Assembly: GCA_028456385.1 (NCBI GenBank)
Contig: JALNQF010000676.1
Coordinates: 1-17,105 of the forward strand
Direction of reading: 5' to 3'
Source: Ophiosphaerella korrae
Lineage: Eukaryota > Ascomycota > Dothideomycetes > Pleosporales > Phaeosphaeriaceae
Length of the DNA: 17,105 bases
Shown: positions 1-9,525 of the stretch, piece after piece
Layout of the letters: every line of letters begins with the position of its first letter
How positions within the stretch are numbered: the first letter of the stretch is position 1
Made by a program: the position numbers and the translations under genes
Notes under the pieces: model-generated
What the model was told of the DNA's origin: nothing
Seen by the model: only the letters and a program-made list of their open reading frames with translations
Databases searched by the model: none

Positions 1-224
1 ATTTTATTACTTTCTTTATATATTCTTTATAAAATATATCTCTAAGTTATTAACTATATTAAATTTTAAAAGAAGTATACGTAGATTATAAAGGAATAAC
101 TAAGGTATATATTATAATTCTATAATAAATACTATATAATAAGTAATTTTTAAAAGAAGATATTAATCTATTATTACTTTTAGTTTAAGATTAAATTAGT
201 AATACTATTAAAAGCTAGTATATA
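1..224. other. AT-rich flank without a gene
   Basis: Very AT-rich sequence dominated by TA steps. Every frame on both strands is closed by TAA/TAG within short distances. I saw no helicase-like residues, RNA gene or clear repeat here. It probably continues the RIP-affected region beyond the window. Confidence 0.6.
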
Positions 225-405
225 TAATATAACGAGTTAACTACAAGGTAATATAACGAGTTAACTATAAGCTAATGCGACGAGTTAACTATAAGCTAAT
301 AAGATAAGTTAACTATAAGCTAATACGATAAGTTACTACGAGCTAATACGACGAGTTAACTTTAAGTTAATAAGATAAGTAACTGCGAGCTAACTACGAG
401 TTAAT
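225..405. repeat. 24-bp tandem repeat array, about 7.5 copies
   Basis: Units begin at 225, 249, 273, 297, 321, 344 and 368, with a partial copy from 391. Most are 24 bp and two are 23 bp. The core reads approximately TAATACGACGAGTTAACTAT followed by AAGC. Copies differ mainly at C/T and G/A positions, as expected for RIP acting after the array formed. The units are contiguous with no unique spacers. The array ends about 6 bp before the left direct repeat, so it may mark or flank that boundary. Confidence 0.9.
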
Positions 406-410
406 ATTTT

Positions 411-660
411 GTCTACATTAGAGGTTTAAAATCGCTCTATACAAAGGATAATATTAAGGTATAGTGCCCCTATTGCTTTTAAACTTTACGACGCTGTATC
501 TTAATAATAAGAAGAGATATAAGAAATTAAATTAAAGATTTAGAATCGCAGCGTCTTATTATACAAGTAAGATAATATAAAGGACAAGATTAAAGGATAA
601 TATAGACTATCTTAGTAGTAATACACTAGGTATATTATAAAATCTAATATATATATAGCT
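411..660 (+). repeat. Left copy of long direct repeat
   Basis: This block matches 15700-16015 in the same orientation. Both start with GTCTAYATTAGAGGTT and end near AAATCTAATAYATATA-AGCT. A run of 41 bases, 511-551, is identical to 15827-15867. Differences elsewhere are mostly TA here where the right copy has CA, for example TAATAA at 505-510 against CAACAA. The right copy is longer because of an extra insertion and a short internal duplication. The pair could be terminal repeats of a roughly 15.6-kb element, or two insertions of a separate repeat. No gene is seen in it. Confidence 0.85.
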
Positions 661-720
661 TATAGTTTACCCCTACTATAGTTTACCTACCCTCTTTATA
701 GCTTATAGTTTACCCCCTCC
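656..720. repeat. Short repeats of a TATAGTTTACC motif
   Basis: The motif GCTTATAGTTTACCCC occurs at about 658 and again at about 701, with a shorter TATAGTTTACC copy between them. It starts immediately after the left direct repeat. No function can be inferred. Confidence 0.6.
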
Positions 721-784
721 CTTACGCTTTATCTATAGGTCTTCTATAGGTCTACTATAAGTACACCCTCTATCTAGAGCTACT

Positions 785-824
785 AGGATATTAGCACTTT
801 TTCTAATAAAAGTGCTAATCTCTT
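785..824. mobile_element. Hairpin element, copy A (MITE-like)
   Basis: A near-perfect palindrome with a left arm like GGATATTAGCACTTTT and a right arm AAAAGTGCTAATCTC, separated by a few bases. It belongs to a family seen also at about 3028, 5092, 7593 and 15451, with the consensus arm GGAGATTAGYRCTTTTT. The element is little more than two inverted arms. Miniature inverted-repeat transposable element is the best label, but no transposase partner is visible. Confidence 0.7.
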
Positions 825-957
825 ACTCTTTACTCTCCTTAAATACTACATTATTATACGTATAATGTTGTATTTTATATTACTTTATTATTAATATAAT
901 ATTTTGTTCTATACACTATTATAATTAATATAATATTATATTCTCTCCTTATTATAT
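825..957. other. AT-rich spacer with degenerate AATTAATATAATAT motifs
   Basis: The stretch contains two isolated copies of the AATTAATATAATAT-like motif, near 889 and 922, that recur regularly in the adjacent tandem array. They are probably decayed outer copies of that array. No coding signal is seen. Confidence 0.45.
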
Positions 958-1110
958 CCTAATAAATATATAATATACTACTTTACACCTATATTATACC
1001 CTAATTAATGTAATATCCTACTTTACACCTATATTATATCCTAATTAATGTAATATCTTACTTTATACCTATATTACATCCTAATTAATATAATATCCTA
1101 CTTTATACCT
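958..1110. repeat. 40-bp tandem repeat array, about 4 copies
   Basis: Units begin at 958 (42 bp), 1000, 1040 and 1080. The core includes CCTAATTAATGTAATATCCT and then ACTTTACACCTATATTATAT. The unit length is not a multiple of three, unlike the arrays inside the neighbouring reading frame. This fits a position just beyond the 3' end of the SNF2-like pseudogene. C/T variation between copies is typical of RIP. Confidence 0.85.
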
Positions 1111-1910
1111 AGAATCTAATAAACTTCTTACTACAGTTATCCTCTCCCTCTACTACTACCTCTATTACACTTTTAACTATCCTTCTAGACTCTAGAACTA
1201 CCTAATTATTATAACTACAACTCCTCTCTACCTACTCTATTAACTTCTCCTTGTCTACCTACCTAAATATAAATATAAACACTTAGACTACTATTAGGTA
1301 CTCCTTAATTACTCTCCTAATTGCCTATAGTTACTCTATAATATCTATAACTACTAACTCTATCCTCTATACTATACTCTTACTTATCTTTTGTAGATTA
1401 ACTGTCGTATATAGTACTCCCTCTACTTAGCTCTTATCTACTAACCCCTATACCCTAACTACAAACTTTAACTAGTAGCCTTAGTAGTTGTTACCTATAA
1501 ATAACCTAAGGTATTCGTAGTACTATCTAATTACCTTAGAAATAATTAATAGCGTAATCTTAATTATAAATTTGTAGACCTACACTAATATATAAAGTGC
1601 TCTAAGCTTTATCTATAGTATATAGAGCTTACTTACCTAAATTAAACTTAGTACTATATATCTTATACTACCCTTGTTATTATACAAACCTTATTATACT
1701 AAAGCCTAAAGTGCGTTATTACTTAAGGCTAAATACACTTAGTAATTATATACTAATACCTCTAAGTATATACTTATATGTACTGTAACTAAACTACTAT
1801 TTTTAATAACTAGTAATAGGAGAGGAATTACATTATCTCTAGCTTGTTCTATAATATATATAATATTCAAGAGAGTAGGTTAGAGAGAGTTAAGATATAG
1901 ACTAATTAAG

Positions 1911-2058
1911 TAATTAAGAGAGTAGAGAGAAGGAGTAATAGAGTAACTAAGAGAGTAGAGAGAAAGAGTAATAGAGTAACTAAGAGAGTAGAGAGAAGAA
2001 GTAATAGAGTAATTAAGAGAGTAGAGAGAAAGAGTAATAGAGTAATTAAGAGAGTAGA
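1911..2058 (-). repeat. 33-bp tandem repeat within the SNF2 pseudogene
   Basis: Four full units start at 1911, 1944, 1977 and 2010, and a partial unit starts at 2043. The plus-strand unit begins TAACTAAGAGAGTAGAGAGA. The length is 11 codons, so expansion kept the minus-strand frame, which reads a Leu/Ser/Tyr-rich repeat after stops are read through. It probably encoded a low-complexity C-terminal tail. Confidence 0.9.
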
Positions 2059-2204
2059 TTTATCTTATACTCTAAATCCCTACTAACCCTAAATAGGCTT
2101 ACTCTTAGAGACACTACACTCTATAAATCTACTAGTAAAACTAGGATCTATTTACTACTATCTAATTTGCTTATACTTTCTAATTACCTAACTACTATTG
2201 TATT

Positions 2205-2282
2205 TACTGTACTAGTATAGGCTAACCTACTATCTACTACATCTACTATACTAGTATAGGCTAATATACTATCTACTACATC
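2205..2282 (-). repeat. 39-bp tandem duplication within the SNF2 pseudogene
   Basis: Two adjacent units (2205-2243 and 2244-2282) differ at only a few positions. In the SNF2 frame each is 13 codons and reads D-V-V-D-S-x-L-A-Y-T-S-x-V. The multiple-of-three length and frame agreement support this being protein-coding before decay. Confidence 0.85.
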
Positions 2283-3027
2283 TTACTTACCTAAACCCTA
2301 TAGCGCTCTAAACATGCCCTACTTGCCTATATTGTCTTTGCCTACTTTGTCCTTACTACTATTATCCTTACTATCTTTACTACTATCTATCTCTAACTTA
2401 GGAGGGCTAGTCTCTAGAATCTTAATTAGCTTACTATATCTATATTATAGTAGTGTACTAAAAGCATCCTTGTTATTACTATTATTACTAACTAACCTAT
2501 CTTTCTATACTTGCGCTTGTATCGCCTTCCTAGCTTTAAGACTAAGTAGTACTTAGTTCCTCCTATACCTTACTAAAGTAATCGCTAGCTACTTTACTAA
2601 TAGTAATTGTGCAAACTTAGTATTAAAAAACTACTCTCTATTATCTTCTTCCTTAGTATCTAAATTTATTATGCTCCCTTTATCCTCCTAATTATTCTAA
2701 TTATCCTACTCTATAATACTAGCTAAGAACAGGTTATACTATAAATTCCTTGCTACTCCTAACTTAGATAACTATACTATTATACCTTATAGCTTATCTA
2801 TAGTCTTAACTTAGTCTATATCTATATAAGGGTAAGAGTTAGGTATATTACCTAGTATATCTATATACTTTACAACTAAACTACGCTCCTTCGTACTAAA
2901 TACCTTACTAGACTTATACGTTACCTATAAAATATTACTATATAGTTATTATATAAAGCTCCCTACTATACTCTTAGAGCCTATACTATATTAGTATATC
3001 TTATTATCTCCTAATAGTAGGGTACCT

Positions 3028-3067
3028 AGGAGATTAGCTCTTTTTCCTTAAAAAGACTAAATATCCT
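3028..3067. mobile_element. Hairpin element, copy B, inside the SNF2 pseudogene
   Basis: Left arm AGGAGATTAGCTCTTTTTCC and right arm TTAAAAAGACTAAATATCCT form an imperfect palindrome of the same family as copies A, C, D and G. It lies downstream (C-terminal side) of helicase motif VI. The SNF2 frame is the same on both sides, so this copy is either a multiple-of-three insertion or sits in a low-constraint tail. Confidence 0.6.
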
Positions 3068-5091
3068 ATACACCCTCTACACTAAACACCTATAACTTAC
3101 TAGCTTCTAGTAGATTGTTGTACGCTACCTCCTATTTAGAATAGGACCTATATATTACTTACTTACTCTCTAAGATTATAAACCCTTATAGTCTACTAAC
3201 GTCGAATTTAATTTACTCTAGTACCTCCTCTTCTCTTTCCTTGCTAATTTCTCTAATCGTTATACGTATTAGTGTTGCCGAATCTATACCTACTATTAAT
3301 ACTAGTATAGCATAGAAAAGGCTCTTAAGTAGTATATTCGAGTTTTATAACTTATTATTAAAAAGCTCTATAATAAGTACCTATTAGTCTTAACTAATTT
3401 ATACTAAACGCCTAATCCCCTATATAAACACTATTATTAATACGTATAGCCCTATTATAATTATCTACGCACAAAAGTCTTGTAGGTTAAGCCTAGTGTT
3501 TTAGTTAATACTAAGAATAATAATATTAATATTAAACTTATATACTATCTTATTCCTCTCTAAAGCCTACCTTACTAGTACCTAGTAAAAGTTAGCTAAT
3601 ATCTTATTCTTCTCTTTAGGTGCGTATTTAGCAAGTAGAGCCTTAGACTACATCCTATAAAGGTTAAGTAAGTAGTTAATAATCTACTACTTAAATAGAT
3701 TCTAACTAAAAATTACTACCTTCTCTCTCTTAACTAGAACCTATTGCTTAATTAAGGCTAAGAGTATATAAATCTACTCTAAGTGTACTGCAAATATCCC
3801 TATAAAAACTATATTATTTTCTTCTATATCTACTAGTAGCTTATCTAGTAATAGCTCTAGATTGTGCTACTTAATATCCTTTATAATCGTTTATAGTACT
3901 ACCCTATACTTCTTATAATTATATAGAGTATATAGCTACTCTAGCTTCTTGTTATCTTTAACTTAGTAGAATAACCTAGCTACTGCAAGTATATAGTAGA
4001 AGTATACTAGGCTAAGTAACTAAGAGTATTACCTATTTAGTCTTATTATACTAGACTTAGTATTATACATGTATAGCTTTAATAAAAATAGCTTAACTAG
4101 CTTATTATACTTCTTTGTTACTTCTTTACTATTACTAATATAGAGTTAGTGTATACTATGCTTTAGTAGTAAGCTACCTACAATATATATATTACTATTA
4201 GGGTAGGTAATACACTTAGAGTTATACTTCTACTTTATTATTACCTCGTCTTATATAATCTTTAAAACTTGCCTTTACTCTACTCCTTATTTCTAATAGC
4301 TAATCTACTTCTAGAACGTAGAAGCTATAATATAGTATAGTTAAGTTTCTAGTAGAGCGTTATTATTGTAAATATTAGTGCTTAGGTTTAATACAATAAA
4401 GGTTACTACTAAATAGTCTATATCTAGGTTATAGAGTAGCTTTAATTAAGTCCTAAACGTATTAGTGCGCTAAAGTACTAGTATTACTAATATTAACCTA
4501 TAAAATATAGCCTATACCTTATTAATTATAAAAAACACTTACGTCTTATTTCTTTATAAAATCTAGTACTTATCTAAAACTATATAGAGTATAAGCTCTT
4601 TAAGTAAAAATAGGTATAAGATTACTATACTAGTTAACGTAATAAACTCTATCTAGTTATCCTACTTCTTATAGTTAACTACTTAGTTCTACTTAGCCTA
4701 CTTACGCACTTTTCTCGCTCTATATTGTAATATAAACGTCTAATAGGTTGTAATAAGAATTATATATTGCGTGCAAATATATCCTAGATTAAATATTGTA
4801 CTATCGCGTAAGAGGTTACCCTAGAAGCGCTTAACTCCTAGTAGCAACACCTACTCCTTCTTGTTATTACTTATCCTATAAATGTACACGTTAAAGCTAT
4901 TGCTAAACGAAGCTACATCGCGTACTACTTATATTACTAAATAAGACTATATTAGCTAAAACAATACACGTAGCTAATAGTACTCTTTAATCCCTATAAA
5001 GTCTACCTTGTCGCGCAACTTACTTAACTCGTTTAGCTTATAGTTAATTATCTATATTCTAATTAGTACTACTACTTGTAGGAGAGCCCTA

Positions 5092-5157
5092 TAGGAGTAG
5101 TAAGAGATTAGTACTTTTTTTTTCTTTCTAATAAAAAGTACTAATCTCCTACTACCC
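5092..5157. mobile_element. Hairpin element, copy C, at the SNF2 frame change
   Basis: Left arm GTAGTAAGAGATTAGTACTT and right arm AAAAAGTACTAATCTCCTAC with a short T/C-rich loop, the longest-armed member of the family. It lies just after helicase motif I. Codons upstream (above 5157) and downstream (below 5090) are in different phases. Removing a length equal to 2 modulo 3 here would join them. It can be a transposed hairpin that broke the gene, or an intron-like insertion. In the minus direction it is bounded by GT- and AG-like ends, but I cannot show splicing. Confidence 0.75.
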
Positions 5158-6304
5158 TACACGTATGTAGTATACTTACTACTAGTATTGTAGCTAATAT
5201 TAAATTTGTCTTACCTAGCCCTATACTATCTACAATAAGATAGCTACAGCGCCCCTTACTTATCGTTAATTACTACTTTACTAAGTTAACAATCTTGCCT
5301 ATACTAGTTACTTGTAGCTAAAATAGTAGTACTAACTTTTGCCTAGGTATAACTAGGTAACTACAATACTTAATCCTTAGTTTTGTAAGTCTAGCCTTAT
5401 ACTCTTTTACTATTATTTTAGATATAGTAAATAGCTTGTCTAGGTTGTATACTCTATTGTAGTACGTGTTATTGTTGCAATCTATTCTTGTAAATAGATT
5501 ACTAGCAATACTCTTAGAAGGACTAGGCTTAATATTAAGTTTATTAATAACCTTTACTTTATCTATAGCTAACTTGTTATTACTTTCTACTTTGTCTATC
5601 TCTTTCTTAAATAAGAACTGTACTTATTAAATATATTTGTGTAATTCTATAGTAATCTAGTTAATTACTATAATTTATACCTTCTTAAAACACCCTACTA
5701 CTTCTACTACCTTACTCTTACTTTGTTGCCCTTCTATATTATCTAGCTAGAGCTACTTTTAGACTACCTTAGACGAATTCTTCTTGTTATACTTTAATCT
5801 ATTAATCTAGTTAACTAGTTTTTTTCTATAGCTATAGCTAATTAAATAATTAGCTATAAGAAGTCTAGCCCTACCTATAGGTGTCTTATAAAACTACCGC
5901 CACTTTAGATTAATATAGTTGTTATTTCTAGTTAGACTTTTTTAGATCTAGCTAATTGTAGTAGACCGCCTAATTATCTTACTAGTATAAGTATTAGGCT
6001 ACCTAAGGTACTTGTATCTTGTTAACTTACAAATATTGCACTTAATAATATTATCTACTTAGTGCTTCTTCTATCTCCTTTTAGTGTTAGGCATTAATGC
6101 TAGTTTCTTAGTAGTTACCCTACTAGATAATATAGCTAAGGCCTATCCTTAAGTGCGTAGTGCTAGTACAGTAACTTACTAGATTCCGCTATTACGTCTT
6201 CTAGTTACCTTAGTATTAAGAAGTTAAGAGGCTATTCTAACTTTGCCCTTGTTTATAGTGTCCTTGCTTATATTTATCTTCTAGCTCCTAGTTGTTTTTA
6301 CTAG

Positions 6305-6463
6305 TATAGTAGTAGACTTAATAGTTAGCTTAGTAGTTAGCTTAGTAGGTAGCTTAATAGTTATCTTAATAGTCGTCTTAGTAGTTACCTTAGTAGGTAG
6401 CTTAACAGTTGTCTTAGTAGGTAGCTTAATAGTTATTTTAGTAGCTATCTTAGCAGCCGTCTT
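6305..6463 (-). repeat. 12-bp repeats encoding a Lys-rich tetrapeptide array
   Basis: In the SNF2 frame the minus strand reads about 12 tetrapeptides of the form K-x-[TP]-[TIV], such as K-L-P-T, K-I-T-I and K-T-T-V. On the plus strand this shows as CTTAGTAGTTAG-like units. Such basic low-complexity arrays resemble histone H1-like DNA-binding tails, but that role is inferred. The array lies N-terminal to the Cys-containing segment and the helicase core. Confidence 0.75.
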
Positions 6464-7330
6464 AACAATACTCTTATTAGCCCTATTACTACCTCTAGTA
6501 TTCTTAAGCTTATTATCTAACTAGGTAACAAACTTAGTCGATATTACTTTATTTACCTTAGGTATATTCTTCTTACACTATATAGTAGCTATACGCTAAA
6601 GGTAATATATACGCAAATCGCAAGTCTTAGAGCTTATTATAGACTTCTTATAGGGTGCATTAGTAGTATTAAATAGCTCTTGCCTAAGACGATAAATGTA
6701 CTATATAATATATATCTTCTTAGGCTATTTAGAATAATCTAAATCTAGTTCTAATACTTAACGCTTAATCTATTCTATCCTCTCTAATATTAGCAATTTA
6801 GACATAATATAAAAGGTGTATAACCTTGCTATTACGTTATTATCTATAGTAAGTAAGTTTACTAATTACTTAGTATATACTAACATAGTTAGTATAATAA
6901 ACTTGTAAAAGATAGCCTTAAATAAGGAATTAGTGTCCTAGAACACCTTATAGATATCCTTAAGGTTGCGATACTTAAACTTAGAAAGGTTAACTACTCT
7001 AAGTTCCTTTATAATAACATTAGGCTCTATACGCTACTTCTTAGTAGCTATATAAGCTAACTAGTCCTTTGCGTCCTTAGAATTAACATTAGAAAACAAT
7101 TCTTCTAAAGTAGCACGTTTCGCTAAACTAATATTAAGCCTACACTCTAGCTAACAAGGGGAAGAGAAGGTAGGAGAAGTATACTTTTACCCTAAGACTT
7201 ACCTTATTCGTTATCTATAGACTAGTACGTCCTAGACGTTACCTTGTTATTAAGGCTACTTAATCTATTACTACTACTTTCTATATGTAGATCCTCTACA
7301 ATAGGATTTAGGGGTAGAGCTAGTTAATAT

Positions 7331-7592
7331 ACTACTAGTTTTACTACCTTCCTTATCCTCCTAAGTACTATAGTTGCGTATAGGCTTTAAAATAGCAATC
7401 TACTATAAAACTCGTCGACACTGTAGAATACGTCCTCTATCTAAAGATAATAATTAATATAAGTCCTAGCCCTTTTAAGTAACCTGTAAAGAGAAATAGT
7501 AATTAGAAACAATAGTCTAGTAAGTTGTTAATTCTTACTCTTAACAACTATATAAGTAAGTACCTAGCCTTACTTAGCTTAGGTATAGAGAC
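7331..7592. other. Probable 5' end and upstream region of the SNF2 pseudogene
   Basis: Coding character in the SNF2 frame fades upward from about 7330; low-complexity Ser/Gln-like codons appear up to roughly there. No start codon, TATA box or other promoter can be fixed in such AT-rich mutated sequence. The true N-terminus could lie anywhere from about 7150 to 7560. Confidence 0.35.
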
Positions 7593-7657
7593 GGGTAGGT
7601 ATAGGAGAATTGCACTTTTTAGTATTAGACTAGAAAAGTACTAATTTCCTATCTCCC
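7593..7657. mobile_element. Hairpin element, copy D
   Basis: Arms GGGTAGGTATAGGAGAATTG and CTAATTTCCTATCTCCCCCC are inverted relatives with a CACTTTTTAG/AGAAAAGTA core and short loop, so it is a member of the GGAGATTAGYRC family. It lies in the spacer just upstream of the SNF2 reading frame. Confidence 0.7.
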
Positions 7658-7838
7658 CCCTTATACTATAATATATAAACGATAGTGTTAGTTATAGATT
7701 AAAGTTATAAATAAATTACAATAATTAAAAACTAGGAGCTATAGCTAAACTTTACTAGATGTAGTAGTACTTAGCTCCTAGCAGCTTAAGAACTTGTTAT
7801 CTTGTAGGATACTACCTCGAGAAGGTATAGCTATAGAT
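7658..7838. other. Spacer with a 10-bp inverted repeat
   Basis: No coding signal is seen. CTAGGAGCTA at 7732-7741 is exactly inverted as TAGCTCCTAG at 7772-7781, with a 30-bp loop. It may be a decayed hairpin element or chance; no terminator or promoter claim is made. Confidence 0.4.
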
Positions 7839-7930
7839 AGTAGGAGATTAGCACTTTTTTTAGCTCTTAAAGGCTTACTAATATAAAAGGTATTAAAGCT
7901 AATAACTAGGCTACTTAAAGAACGTAGTAG
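7839..7930. mobile_element. Degenerate or half hairpin element, copy E
   Basis: The arm TAGTAGGAGATTAGCACTTT at 7839-7858 fits the hairpin-family consensus well. The expected inverted partner is weak, with only a loose ATTAAAGCTAATAACTAGGC-like match near 7892-7911. It may be a solo arm or an older copy with a diverged second arm. Confidence 0.5.
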
Positions 7931-8039
7931 TAAGGTAAAAGGAGAGTAAGTATAGAGTAGGGGAGGTAGGTTTTATATACCCTACTAAGAGATACTAGTA
8001 TAGAGCTAACCCTAATAGGGCGTAAGGTAAAAGTAGGAG

Positions 8040-8225
8040 GGGAAAAGTACTAGTCTCTTACTACTACTATACGCAGTACTATTATATAATAAAAAGTACT
8101 AGTCTCTTACTACTACTATATATAGTACTATTACGCGATAAATATGCTAGTCTCTTACTACTACTACATATTGTACTATTGCGCAATAAATATACTAGTC
8201 TTCTACTACTACTACTTGCATGTTA
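8040..8225. repeat. 48/49-bp satellite built on a hairpin arm, 4 copies
   Basis: TAGTCTC or its variant recurs at 8051, 8100, 8148 and 8196, giving periods of 49, 48 and 48 bp. Each unit contains AAGTACTAGTCTCTTACTAC or a variant, which is the right arm of the dispersed hairpin family, followed by a TAGTACTATTACGCGATAAA-like segment. The inverted partner arm is missing within units. The array lies between the two helicase pseudogenes. Confidence 0.8.
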
Positions 8226-9285
8226 TAATAAAAGTGTTAATTACCTACCCTATCTATATTTATAGTTATCTCTTCTAGGAAGAGTATATCTCCCTACTCT
8301 TGTTTACTATAATATTTAGTGTTGTACTTCTTTTCCCTTATAGCCTTATATTATAGTAAGAGGTCTTTTTCTAGTATATATATAGGGCTAATAAAGTATT
8401 ATTGTATAATCTAATTTATATCTAAGGCGATAAAACTAGCCTTGTAGTTATCTCTATATTTCTTACTACTTTAGAAGTATTGTTTAAAGTCTTCCTTTTT
8501 CTTAGGGTTAAATAAAGGTTTAAATATTTTACGGATATATTCTACCTATAGCTATTGCGCCCTTTTACTATTTTCCTATAGGGTAGCCTAAATATCTTGA
8601 ATTACGTAGTTGTTAATACATTCTCTACCTTGTTAGGGTTTTTTGTATACTTGTCCTAAGCTATTAATTTACTATTTAGGATAGTAGTTTACTAGTATAA
8701 GGTAATACTAACAAGACCTACTATCCTATTTGTTGCCTACTTTCTAGCGGTATTAGTTAACGAGTTAGTTAAGGTGCCTTAGGCTACTATTAGGAGCCCT
8801 AGTGTATTAGCTTCTATAATAGTTAAAGTTATCCCTTTTAACAAAACATATAATATAGTACTTAATCTAAAATAGCTATATTATAGGTAACTACTTAATA
8901 AAGAGCAATATACGCTTAGTATTAGATATAAGGTGTATAGTAGTATTAAAATCTAGTTGTTATTACTAGCGTGCTACTTAGTATTAGATAGATAGAGATT
9001 TAGCAACGCTTTACTATTGTAGTGTTAAGGACACTATTTTATATAAGTAGTAGCCTCTCTTAAATATATAAAAATATACTATTAGTTTGTAAACGCTTTT
9101 TTATTAGTATAGTTAGTAGGGTTAATTGTATAGGGCTTTCTATATCTATCTACCTCTATCTTTTTAGGCTTTATACTAACTAAATACTACTATAGTTAGT
9201 CTTACTCGTTAATATAGATAGTGTTGTATACCTCTAGGGATTGTGTACTAGATTAGCTGTTGTAGTTATTATTGTAGTTATTGTT

Positions 9286-9525
9286 ATTATTACTAGCTCT
9301 ATAGTTAGTGTTACTAGCACTATAGTTAGTGTTGCTAGTACTATAGTTAGTGTTGTTACTAACACTATTAGTGTTGTTGCTAGCACTATTAGTGTTGTTG
9401 CTAGCACTATTATTAGTGTTGCTAGCACTATTATTAGTGTTGCTAGTACTATAGTTATTGTTGCTAGCACTATAGTTAGTATTATAGTTAGTATTATTAT
9501 TAGTATTGTAGTTAGTATTATTAAA
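9286..9525 (-). repeat. 21-bp tandem repeat in the RecQ pseudogene tail
   Basis: The minus strand reads heptads of the type L-A-T-[LT]-[ILT]-I-V for about eight to nine copies, with one 24-bp unit. The frame is the RecQ frame, and it stays free of stops here because the repeat codons contain no CAA, CAG, CGA or TGG. The apparent open frames on both strands at about 9234-9546 are caused by this repeat and are not separate genes. Confidence 0.85.

Larger units (their letters stand above)
1130..7330 (-). pseudogene. Decayed SNF2-family DNA-dependent ATPase/helicase gene
   Basis: SNF2 proteins are nuclear ATPases that move along DNA to remodel chromatin or displace proteins. Reading the minus strand through TAA/TAG, one frame runs from about 7330 to the hairpin near 5150 and another from about 5090 to about 1130. 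Motif I reads D-S-I-G-L-G-K-T (GLGKT codons at 5207-5221). A motif II equivalent, L-D-K-Y-Q, lies near 4560-4575; GATGAG changed to GATAAG by RIP would explain the lost Glu. V-V-I-F-S-Q near 3699-3716 matches the start of the C-terminal helicase lobe. N-L-Q and Q-G-I-R-R-L-V-Q-I-S-Q at about 3363-3500 match motifs V and VI. A K-C-N-I-C-K segment lies upstream of motif I. The tail holds 13- and 11-residue repeats and a Lys/Asp/Ser-rich stretch. The start codon cannot be fixed, because ATG would often become ATA. At roughly 2000 codons it is long for the family. Dozens of stops make it non-functional. Family assignment is firm; subfamily is not. Confidence 0.85.

Noticed and set aside
225..405. 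Possible CRISPR array
   Set aside because: Units are contiguous with no unique spacers, and the context is eukaryotic. The same holds for the array at 12916-13124.
2314..2556. An 80-codon plus-strand open frame rich in Leu and Ser
   Set aside because: It lies antisense to the SNF2 pseudogene tail. Its composition simply mirrors the minus-strand codons, and it has no family features.
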